Positions 1 to 6,220 of a stretch of 15,531 nt of DNA are shown in pieces. The position numbers and the translations under genes were made by a program. This DNA is from Sulfurovum sp. GTDB lineage: Bacteria > Campylobacterota > Campylobacteria > Campylobacterales > Sulfurovaceae. The DNA lies in contig DQVJ01000080.1 of the NCBI GenBank assembly GCA_015661795.1, positions 1 to 15,531 on the forward strand, written 5' to 3'. The notes under the pieces are model-generated. The model had not been told where the DNA came from, made no database searches, and saw only the letters and a program-made list of their open reading frames with translations. Position 1 is the first letter of the stretch. Each line of letters begins with the position of its first letter.

Positions 1-1
1 A

Positions 2-1339
2 AAGAAGGCTATTGCCCATATGGCAAAAAGTGAACGTTCATCTGAACTTAAAAAGATACGCAATCGTATTTTAGAAGCTTTAGAAGCAGAGGGGAGCACA
101 ACTGAGAAAAAAGTAGTCGCTAAAGTACTTGAACGTTATAAAAAAACAGTTGTGCGAACAATGATTATAGATCAAAATATTCGTGCAGACGGTAGAGCCT
201 TAGATGAAGTGAGGGAGATAAGTATAGAGACGAATATCTTACCATCAGTACATGGATCTTGTCTTTTTACGAGGGGCCAGACACAAGCGTTGGTGACAGT
301 GACATTAGGGGACAAAAAAGATGCACAAATGTATGAACTTATCACTAAAAGTACAGCACAGACTGAAAGGTTTATGGTACATTATAATTTTCCAGGGTAT
401 TCTGTAGGAGAAGCTAAGTTTATAGGTGCACCAGGACGTAGAGAGTTAGGACATGGCAACCTTGGGAAAAGAGCAATGGAGCCTACGATACCGTTACATT
501 ATGATGGTAGTATTCGTTTGGTTTCTGAAATTTTAGAATCGAACGGATCTTCGTCTATGGCAACCATTTGCGGGGGATCATTGGCACTACGTGCAGCTGA
601 AGTTGAAACAACAGAGCTTGTTGCCGGAATTGCCATGGGACTTGTACATGAAAATGGTAAGTATGCCGTACTTACGGATATTATGGGACTTGAAGACCAT
701 GATGGAGATATGGACTTTAAAGTAGCAGGAACAAGACATGGTATTACTGCACTACAAATGGATATTAATTTAGGTGGGGTTGATCTTCCCGTACTTAAAG
801 AAGCATTGACTCAGGCACGTCAGGGAAAAAATCATATTTTAGATCTTATGGAAGATGCGATGGAGAATATTCAAACAAGTGAAGCACTTCCAAGTACAGA
901 ACATTTTACTATCCACCCTTCTAAAATAGTTGATATTATCGGGAAAGCAGGAGCAACGATTCGCGGTATCATTGAAAAATTTGAAGTAAGTGTTGATCTT
1001 GATCGTGATGTAGGTGGGGTAAAAGTATCTGGTGGAGATAAAACAAAAGTATCAGCTGCGAGAGAACATATTGAAAACCTTGCTTCTACGCCTGTAAAAA
1101 AACAGATGGAATATAAAGTAGGTGAGAGTTATGAAGGTAAAGTAAAACGTATTGTTGACTTTGGACTTTTTGTAGAAATGCCAGATGGTTTTGATGCATT
1201 ACTTCATATTTCTAAGGTTGCAAAAGAACGTGTGGATAATCTGTCTGAACGATATAATGAAGGTGACTCCATTACTGTTGTTGTCATGGAACAAAAAGGT
1301 AAAAAGGTGGAATTAGCCACACCAGATTTTTTAGCATAA
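2..1339 (+). CDS. pnp: Polyribonucleotide nucleotidyltransferase (PNPase), C-terminal part; 5' end outside window
   Basis: Phosphorolytic 3'-5' exoribonuclease of mRNA decay, cytoplasmic. The reading frame is open to the left edge (codons from base 2 precede the ATG at 20), so that ATG is internal: only about 445 residues of a usual ~700-aa protein are here, and the first RNase PH domain is missing. Counting from the ATG at 20: an alpha-helical linker (about 1-45), the second RNase PH core (about 50-285) with FTRGQTQALV at 83-92 and the catalytic acidic segment EDHDGDMDFK at 225-234 (D226 and D232 match the conserved aspartate pair), then a KH domain with IIGKAG (306-311) and an S1 domain (about 367-436) ending ELATPDFLA. 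The KH and S1 domains bind RNA. No defect is visible. The next gene starts 27 bases later on the same strand, probably in the same transcript. The family call is certain; only the start is unknown. Confidence 0.97.
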   Translation, partial: KKAIAHMAKSERSSELKKIRNRILEALEAEGSTTEKKVVAKVLERYKKTVVRTMIIDQNIRADGRALDEVREISIETNILPSVHGSCLFTRGQTQALVTVTLGDKKDAQMYELITKSTAQTERFMVHYNFPGYSVGEAKFIGAPGRRELGHGNLGKRAMEPTIPLHYDGSIRLVSEILESNGSSSMATICGGSLALRAAEVETTELVAGIAMGLVHENGKYAVLTDIMGLEDHDGDMDFKVAGTRHGITALQMDINLGGVDLPVLKEALTQARQGKNHILDLMEDAMENIQTSEALPSTEHFTIHPSKIVDIIGKAGATIRGIIEKFEVSVDLDRDVGGVKVSGGDKTKVSAAREHIENLASTPVKKQMEYKVGESYEGKVKRIVDFGLFVEMPDGFDALLHISKVAKERVDNLSERYNEGDSITVVVMEQKGKKVELATPDFLA

Positions 1340-1366
1340 ATAATAGAAAAGCGAGTAGAAACAACA

Positions 1367-2161
1367 ATGATAGAAAAAGATGAACGTTATGCATTCCCTT
1401 GGGGTTTTCACCTTGGTGATTTAATTAAGGGTAATAATAAAATACCTTTATATACACATACAAGTGATGGTGGGTTTTGTTTGCTCTATGATAAAGTATC
1501 TGAATCAAAAGCAGATGCTCTACTGGAAGGTCTTTGTTTAGAGTTGCTCTCAAACCTACCACATGGAAGTTTGAAAGTAGATATGTTTGACTTTGGTAAA
1601 AAGAAGTTTTATTCACTTTCTACTTTACAACATATTGAACTTTACCAAACAGCTTATAATCCTAAGATGATGACAGGGCTTTTTGAAACCCTTGAGAAGA
1701 CTATTGTCTCCCGTCATAATGAATTATTATGTTGTAATAGACCAAATATTACAGAACATAACCAAAAATCAAAACTGAAAGAGACCTATCATGTAGTACT
1801 CATAAATCTGAAAAACTTTCCTATAGAGGAGATTGAGTTAAGAAGAATACAAAATTTCATCGAATCAGCCTGTGATGCAGGCGTTTATGTTATAGCCTTT
1901 GGATACCATGAGATAGAACAAAGTCCAAGCAAAACAACTCAAGCGATTTTAAAACATTTTAAAAAATTAAAAATAACAGAAGGTGAGTTTAGGATTACAA
2001 AAGAGATTTTTGAGTTTGTTGAACTTTTGGAAGACCATACTTTTGAGCCACTCAATCTTGATAAAGGACAACTGCTTCAACAAATCTTTGCACATGCAGA
2101 TTTAGAAAGTCTCATGGATCCTGAAAATATAAAATTGGAAGAAAATACAAAGGTTGAGTAA
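1367..2161 (+). CDS. Uncharacterised protein, probable degenerate FtsK/HerA-type P-loop ATPase
   Basis: 264 aa, no signal peptide or membrane segment, so probably cytoplasmic. I do not recognise a named family. The order of segments nevertheless follows an FtsK/SpoIIIE core: a lead-in strand (GGFCLLY, 35-41), a segment where the P-loop should be (DKVSESKAD, 42-50), a helix (ALLEGLCLELLSNLP, 51-65), a strand like 'LRLLLIDPK' (SLKVDMFDFG, 68-77), a long helix resembling the FtsK 'EMERRY' region (106-122), a strand where Walker B should be (HVVLINLKNF, 142-151) and an 'AGVYVIAFG' strand (171-179) like FtsK's 'GIHLILATQRP'. The Walker A glycines are gone with only K48 kept, and the Walker B Asp-Glu is Asn-Leu, so ATP hydrolysis is unlikely. 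The C-terminus is acidic. It lies 27 bases after pnp with a weak ribosome site (GAGTAG). Segment matching was by eye; function unknown. Confidence 0.85.
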   Translation: MIEKDERYAFPWGFHLGDLIKGNNKIPLYTHTSDGGFCLLYDKVSESKADALLEGLCLELLSNLPHGSLKVDMFDFGKKKFYSLSTLQHIELYQTAYNPKMMTGLFETLEKTIVSRHNELLCCNRPNITEHNQKSKLKETYHVVLINLKNFPIEEIELRRIQNFIESACDAGVYVIAFGYHEIEQSPSKTTQAILKHFKKLKITEGEFRITKEIFEFVELLEDHTFEPLNLDKGQLLQQIFAHADLESLMDPENIKLEENTKVE

Positions 2162-2195
2162 GTAGTTTTTTTAGTATAAATTAAATCATTTTTAG

Positions 2196-2345
2196 TTATA
2201 CTTTCACGTTTATAAAAAGTAATTAGTAGGGAAACAGCTTGCATTTATGTGGTTGTTGGCAATGGTAACATTGTTTACGCTATCCGAACAGACTTTATTA
2301 AACAGTCGAAGAGACTTAAACTCTATTAACTTAAAGGATATTAAA
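2196..2345 (+). promoter_or_regulatory. Probable atpE promoter and long structured leader
   Basis: Between the upstream stop codon and atpE lie 184 non-coding bases. A TATACT hexamer near 2196 could be a -10 box, which would leave a leader of about 140 bases. The leader holds three short perfect hairpins: CAATG/CATTG at 2260-2273 with loop GTAA, GACT/AGTC at 2291-2307 and AGAG/CTCT at 2310-2324, followed by the ribosome site AAAGGA at 2333-2338. The structures are seen directly; the promoter and any role in controlling atpE translation are inferred. Confidence 0.3.
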
Positions 2346-2657
2346 ATGAAAAAGTTTTTCTTACTTTTCTTAGCACTTGGTGCTGTTGCATTTGCTGGTG
2401 AAGCAGATGGTGAATCTATGATTAAAGCATATTCAGTAGTTGCTGCTGGTGTTGGTCTTGGTCTTGCTGCTCTTGGTGGGGCTGTTGGTATGGGTAATAC
2501 TGCTGCAGCTACTATCGCTGGTACTGCTAGAAACCCAGGTCTTGGTGGTAAACTAATGACTACAATGTTCATCGCTCTTGCGATGATTGAAGCGCAAGTT
2601 ATTTATACATTGGTAATTGCACTTATTGCTCTTTACGCGAACCCATTTTTAGGTTAA
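2346..2657 (+). CDS. atpE: ATP synthase F0 subunit c
   Basis: Proteolipid of the membrane rotor ring of F1F0 ATP synthase. 103 aa from the ATG at 2346, which has AAAGGA 7 bases upstream; the frame is open further upstream from 2247 but that extension has no ribosome site and does not look like protein. Residues 1-18 (MKKFFLLFLALGAVAFAG) resemble a signal peptide, the usual extra N-terminus of c subunits in this phylum. Two glycine/alanine-rich helices follow (about 28-58 and 70-98) joined by a polar loop with ARNPG at 61-65. The ion-carrying carboxylate is E82 in MIEAQVIYTL. The following residue is Ala, not the Ser of sodium-type rings, and helix 1 has no matching Gln, so proton coupling is inferred. 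No other atp gene is nearby, as is usual in Campylobacterota where atpE stands apart. Confidence 0.96.
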   Translation: MKKFFLLFLALGAVAFAGEADGESMIKAYSVVAAGVGLGLAALGGAVGMGNTAAATIAGTARNPGLGGKLMTTMFIALAMIEAQVIYTLVIALIALYANPFLG

Positions 2658-2675
2658 TCTTAAAGACATTAAAAG

Positions 2676-2703
2676 GTTGTGAGGGATATAATCCCTTCAC
2701 AAC
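2676..2703 (+). terminator. Hairpin after atpE, probable terminator
   Basis: GTTGTGAGGGAT (2676-2687), loop ATA, then ATCCCTTCACAAC (2691-2703): 12 base pairs with one bulged T. The hairpin begins 18 bases after the atpE stop. The U-tract is poor (TTTAAACCCC), so termination may be partial. Confidence 0.6.
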
Positions 2704-2777
2704 TTTAAACCCCTCATTTATTGTTAAAATGTGTAGTATAAGTTTCAAATAGTACTTTAAACTATTTTAGTCTATGT

Positions 2778-2862
2778 GCGTCAGTGGTGGAACGGTAGAC
2801 ACGCTACCTTGAGGGGGTAGTGCCTTACGGGTGTGGAGGTTCAAATCCTCTCTGACGCACCA
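2778..2862 (+). tRNA. tRNA-Leu, anticodon GAG
   Basis: Class II tRNA of 85 bases including an encoded CCA. Acceptor stem GCGTCAG (2778-2784) pairs with CTGACGC (2852-2858), followed by A-CCA (2859-2862). The anticodon stem CTACC/GGTAG (2804-2808, 2816-2820) encloses the loop TTGAGGG with anticodon GAG at 2811-2813, which reads CUU and CUC leucine codons. A long variable arm (about 2821-2833) and a T-loop TTCAAAT complete the cloverleaf; the outer T-stem pair is G-U. The gene stands alone between atpE and the HAD gene. Confidence 0.96.
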
Positions 2863-3066
2863 CTTTCTTAGCTAAACCTTCATATTTTTTGACAGCCATT
2901 GTAAAAAACTTCACTCTAAATGTAGTTTAACAAGAGTATTTACGTTTTAAATTTAGTTATTTTATATTGAAAAGTTAACTTTATAAATTCTGGGTATGAT
3001 GCGAGGTATAGTAGAAGTTTTGATTCGCTTAAAAGTTTCTAAAATATTAACCAAGGATTGGATAAG

Positions 3067-3750
3067 ATGTCCTCAAGCACTATATATACAATGAAAGAAG
3101 ACGGGATAAAGGGTAAGATTGTACTCTTTGATTTGGATGGTACTCTTATAGACTCAACTGAAGCTATTTTGGAGAGTTTTGAAAATGCGTATATCTCTTT
3201 TGGTGAAAATGTTCCAGACTATGAAAGTATTAAGTCGCTTATAGGGCTGCCCTTAGATGTCATGTTTATGAGGCTTGGTATAGATGAATCAAAAGCAATG
3301 ATATATGTAAAAGCATACAAGGAACATTACCGAACTATACATACAAAAAAAACAGTATTACTTCCACGTGCAAAAGAAGCAATAGAAGCAGCACATGTAT
3401 ATGCACGTCTTGGCGTAGTGACAACTAAAACTAGTGAGTACTCACGTGTACTGCTTGAGCATTTTGATTTGATGAAATATTTTGATGTACTTATAGGAAG
3501 AGAAGAAGTAAAGTACCCAAAACCAGATTCTGAACCTGTGGAAAAGGCCTTAAGAGCACTAGACTATCGTTTTGGAAGAATCGCATATATGATTGGTGAT
3601 ACCAGTGCAGATGTACTCTCAGCCTATGATGCCAATATTGGTAGCATAGGTGTATTATGTGGTTATGGTAAGGCAGAAGATTTTGAAGAGTATGCAGATT
3701 TTATAAAAAAAGATGCTTATGAAGCGGTAAAACTTGTAGAAAAAATGTGA
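3067..3750 (+). CDS. HAD-superfamily phosphatase, phosphoglycolate-phosphatase (Gph) type
   Basis: 227-aa cytoplasmic HAD hydrolase with a C1-type helical cap. All four HAD motifs are present: I FDLDGTLIDS (21-30; nucleophile D22, acid/base D24), II VVTT (117-120), III YPKP (150-153, lysine K152) and IV IGDTSADV (176-183, magnesium ligands D178/D182). The cap lies between motifs I and II. This layout fits phosphoglycolate phosphatase or pyrophosphatase PpaX; the true substrate cannot be read from sequence. The start was set at the ATG at 3067 because AAGGA at 3053-3057 is 9 bases away; a TTG at 3058 directly abuts that site and is unlikely. The 195 bases upstream, back to the tRNA, are very AT-rich and hold no gene; I see no convincing promoter in them. 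No clear terminator follows. Confidence 0.9.
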   Translation: MSSSTIYTMKEDGIKGKIVLFDLDGTLIDSTEAILESFENAYISFGENVPDYESIKSLIGLPLDVMFMRLGIDESKAMIYVKAYKEHYRTIHTKKTVLLPRAKEAIEAAHVYARLGVVTTKTSEYSRVLLEHFDLMKYFDVLIGREEVKYPKPDSEPVEKALRALDYRFGRIAYMIGDTSADVLSAYDANIGSIGVLCGYGKAEDFEEYADFIKKDAYEAVKLVEKM

Positions 3751-3839
3751 CAATAAGACATATATACTAGTTTTTTTGAGAAATATACGAAATTTTGGAC
3801 AGTTTATAGGGTTCTTTAGCTTTTCTTAAGAGTTTATTG

Positions 3840-3848
3840 TGTTATAAT
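3840..3848 (+). promoter_or_regulatory. Extended -10 promoter of hup
   Basis: TG-T-TATAAT (TG at 3840-3841, TATAAT at 3843-3848) is a perfect extended -10 element 36 bases before the hup ATG. Upstream is T-rich with no good -35 at 16-18 bases, matching the sigma-70 promoter style described for Campylobacter and Helicobacter. Confidence 0.6.
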
Positions 3849-3884
3849 GAATATATCTTAATTTTAAAACTAAAGGAAGAAGTA

Positions 3885-4166
3885 ATGACAAAATCAGATT
3901 TCGTAGAACTAGTACAAAAAAATGGCGAGTTCGAAAGTAAAGCAGCAGCAGAGAGAGCAGTGAAAGCGTTTATTGCATCAGTAACAGAAGCATTGGTAAA
4001 AAAAGAGACAGTATCTCTGGTAGGATTTGGTACTTTTTCGACAGTAGATGTAGCAGAAAAATCTGGTAAAGTGCCAGGTACAGATAAAACTTATACAAAA
4101 GCAGCACATACTGCACCTAAATTTAAAATAGGTAAAACACTTAAAGATGCTGTTGCAAACGCATAG
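3885..4166 (+). CDS. hup: HU-family DNA-binding protein
   Basis: Small basic nucleoid protein (93 aa, typical HU length) that binds and bends DNA as a dimer. Start ATG at 3885 with AAAGGA at 3873-3878; the frame is open upstream to 3837, but that part contains the promoter. N-terminal helices carry MTKSDFVELV; the signature VSLVGFGTF (43-51) precedes the beta arm, and the C-terminus PKFKIGKTLKDAVANA is classic HU. The arm reads KVPGTDKTY, keeping the intercalating Pro of the usual RNP tip but not its Arg-Asn, and it is rich in Lys, Thr and Ala. One HU gene of this kind often serves as the sole HU in Campylobacterota. It is transcribed alone, from its own promoter to its own terminator, and converges on psrC. 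Confidence 0.95.
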   Translation: MTKSDFVELVQKNGEFESKAAAERAVKAFIASVTEALVKKETVSLVGFGTFSTVDVAEKSGKVPGTDKTYTKAAHTAPKFKIGKTLKDAVANA

Positions 4167-4198
4167 TCAAGTTATGTAATATATTATGAGGAGTGGAT

Positions 4199-4226
4199 TG
4201 TACTTTTTTAAAGTACAGTTTTGTTT
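4199..4226 (+). terminator. Intrinsic terminator of hup
   Basis: TGTACTTT (4199-4206), loop TTT, AAAGTACA (4210-4217), then GTTTTGTTT: an 8-bp stem with a T-rich tail 32 bases after the hup stop. The left arm can pair instead with a distal segment at 4235-4245 (see findings). Confidence 0.7.
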
Positions 4227-4288
4227 CCTCTTTTGTATAATCCACGTACTTCCTCCTCCCCCTGTTTAGAATAAAGTACCTATATATC

Positions 4289-5551
4289 TCACTTATCCCG
4301 TATTTTAGAAACAGAAAAATATATATCAATGATGCTATGAACTAAAATGACAATACCTATAGAACCAACCACTACAGCTATTTCTCCAAATGAGGGCATA
4401 AAAAAAATGATATCTCGAAGGGGTGTGTATTCTCCATATTTCTCAAAGCCTACCCCAAATCTATCACTCATTGGATAGGCATTACCGCCATAGACAAAAA
4501 TGATTTTTCCTAAATAGGTACCAACAATGATGGAGATTGAAGCAAGTATTTTATAGTAGTTATGAATAGAATGTTGAAAGAGAACAATAAATGGAATACC
4601 TACAGCCAAAGTGAGATAGAGATAAAAATACAATTTAAAATCACCAAACAGAATAATTTCAGCCCATCGCTTGTCGATGAAAAGATAAGCGGTTGCTTCG
4701 TAGACACCCAGTGCTATGACCATATAGAGTGTTATTTTTTGTATGAGTACCATTAAGTCATAACATTGTGTTCTATCTGTGTTTCTATATGTAAGATAGG
4801 TGTACAAGACCATGATAGCAGCTGATGCTGCAAAGGATGAGACCATAAAGTATAGGGTTAAAAAGGGGTAAGTAGTCCAAAGGTTTCTAGCTTCGTTCAT
4901 ATTAAAAAGCTTTGCTTGAATATAAAACTCTAAAATTTCCACAATAAGACTAAGGAGTAGTATAAAAATACTTATGTGTTTTCCCCATTTTTTGTTATTG
5001 CTCAAAATAAGATAGATTTTAAAGACTACAAGAGGTATATAAATACAATATAAGGGTAGCATTAACCACATTCCAGATTTAACATTAGGAGAAAATAGCA
5101 TACTAGGAAGATGTAAAATATTTAAATCCATCAGGAGGGTAAAGAGTCCTGCAACAATCATGGCCAACCCCAATGTGAGAAAACCTGCGGCTGTTTTTTT
5201 GATGAGGGAGATAGAGAGTAGCTCTGCAAAAGCAACAATGAAAATAATACCAGAACCTACATAAATCATATACATATAATTCACAATGTAAAGTGACCAA
5301 GGAGCTTCCCTTTTCACTTCTCCTCCATTTCCAAACACAGCAACCTTCATTGCTTCTGCGACTTCTCTACTTGCGGGGTTTAAACCAGCATCAAAAGCTG
5401 TCGCTGAAGGCAGGAAATATCGCCCATAAAAAACATCTATCATTCCAATGAGCGCAAAAATCAAAAAGCCATAGGCGATATACATGCTATTTGAGGTAAA
5501 GAGTGATTTATATGTAACGTTGTTTATTTTTACTCCTGCATTGCTTGCCAT
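4289..5551 (-). CDS. psrC: NrfD/PsrC-type membrane subunit of a molybdoenzyme complex
   Basis: Integral membrane subunit that exchanges electrons between the quinone pool and the periplasmic PsrAB. 420 aa with about ten hydrophobic helices (near 23-45, 87-112, 121-143, 161-182, 192-212, 229-251, 265-290, 305-327, 334-354 and 384-411). NrfD-family landmarks are APWSLYIVNY (83-92), the DLNILHLPSM segment after helix 3 (142-151), and a late periplasm-like loop starting VYGGNAYP (353-360). At 420 aa it is clearly longer than the Wolinella-type PsrC (just over 300 aa) and belongs with long NrfD proteins; residues 46-82 form a large extra loop. Start ATG at 5551 with AAAGGA upstream (reverse strand), giving a 22-base overlap with the end of psrB, so translation is probably coupled. 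It is the last gene of the operon and converges on hup. Confidence 0.88.
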   Translation of the reverse strand: MASNAGVKINNVTYKSLFTSNSMYIAYGFLIFALIGMIDVFYGRYFLPSATAFDAGLNPASREVAEAMKVAVFGNGGEVKREAPWSLYIVNYMYMIYVGSGIIFIVAFAELLSISLIKKTAAGFLTLGLAMIVAGLFTLLMDLNILHLPSMLFSPNVKSGMWLMLPLYCIYIPLVVFKIYLILSNNKKWGKHISIFILLLSLIVEILEFYIQAKLFNMNEARNLWTTYPFLTLYFMVSSFAASAAIMVLYTYLTYRNTDRTQCYDLMVLIQKITLYMVIALGVYEATAYLFIDKRWAEIILFGDFKLYFYLYLTLAVGIPFIVLFQHSIHNYYKILASISIIVGTYLGKIIFVYGGNAYPMSDRFGVGFEKYGEYTPLRDIIFFMPSFGEIAVVVGSIGIVILVHSIIDIYFSVSKIRDK

Positions 5552-6210
5552 TGTGGTTTCCTTTTAGCTTTTGCCATTTCAATGATTGGTTTAAACTCAT
5601 CCCATGTATAGATGTTTGTACCCTCATCTACAGAGTTCATAGCATAGTTTTTGTCATGTTCTGGAATCATGTAGAAGAGTTTGGGTACTGTACCTTCATC
5701 CTCTTTGAGCACATAAAATTTTCTTTTGTTCAACATTTGTATGAGTTCACCCTCTTCATCGTCTAAGTCACCAAAGAGTCTTACTTTGGTAGGGCAGGTA
5801 GCTTGACAGGCAGTGGTCATTTCACCATTTACTATACGTGTATCATAACAAAAGGTACACTTGTCTACTGCCACATGGGTATCATCTACAAAACGTGCAT
5901 CATAAGGGCAGGCTTCCATACATCCTTTACATAAGATACATGTATCTTTGTTAGTCATGACTATACCACCCAGTGCAAAGTAACTTGAACCAGTTGGACA
6001 GACATCCACGCAAGGTGCATCTTGACAATGGTTACACTGAGAAGGATGTAGGGCTACAAAAGGCTCTCCAAAGATACTTTTTTCTGATTGGCTTACCCAT
6101 ATACGCTGTTTATCAGCACCCAGTTGTACGCCATTTTCTTCTTTACATGCGACTTCACATGCTTTACAGTCTATACAGCTTTGATAGTCTAATGCCATGG
6201 CAAAATTCAT
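5530..6210 (-). CDS. psrB: Four-cluster [4Fe-4S] ferredoxin-type electron-transfer subunit
   Basis: 226 aa; passes electrons between the membrane subunit and the molybdopterin subunit. Sixteen cysteines in four groups bind four [4Fe-4S] clusters: C12, C15, C18, C22; C59, C62, C67, C71; C91, C94, C97, C101; and C118, C121, C135, C139. This is the DmsB/PsrB/PhsB/NrfC family pattern and no ligand is missing. There is no signal peptide, as expected for a subunit carried across the membrane in complex with the Tat-bearing psrA product. The start follows a weak AAGG site and lies 10 bases after psrA. Confidence 0.93.
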   Translation of the reverse strand: MNFAMALDYQSCIDCKACEVACKEENGVQLGADKQRIWVSQSEKSIFGEPFVALHPSQCNHCQDAPCVDVCPTGSSYFALGGIVMTNKDTCILCKGCMEACPYDARFVDDTHVAVDKCTFCYDTRIVNGEMTTACQATCPTKVRLFGDLDDEEGELIQMLNKRKFYVLKEDEGTVPKLFYMIPEHDKNYAMNSVDEGTNIYTWDEFKPIIEMAKAKRKPQWQAMQE

Positions 6211-6220
6211 AATAGTACCT

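Noticed and set aside
2247..2345. Upstream extension of the atpE reading frame, giving a 136-aa protein
   Set aside because: The ATG at 2346 has a well-placed AAAGGA and starts a typical signal-like c-subunit N-terminus; the extension has no ribosome site and holds leader hairpins.
2210..2572. 120-aa reverse-strand frame opposite atpE, rich in Ala and Pro
   Set aside because: It is a mirror of the Gly/Ala-rich atpE codons, has no ribosome site and resembles no protein.
2889..2917. TTGACA as a -35 box for the HAD gene
   Set aside because: The hexamer 17 bases downstream is CACTCT, nothing like a -10 box, and this phylum rarely uses a conserved -35.
3058..3066. TTG start for the HAD phosphatase
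   Set aside because: It directly follows the AAGGA ribosome site with no spacing; the ATG at 3067 has correct spacing.
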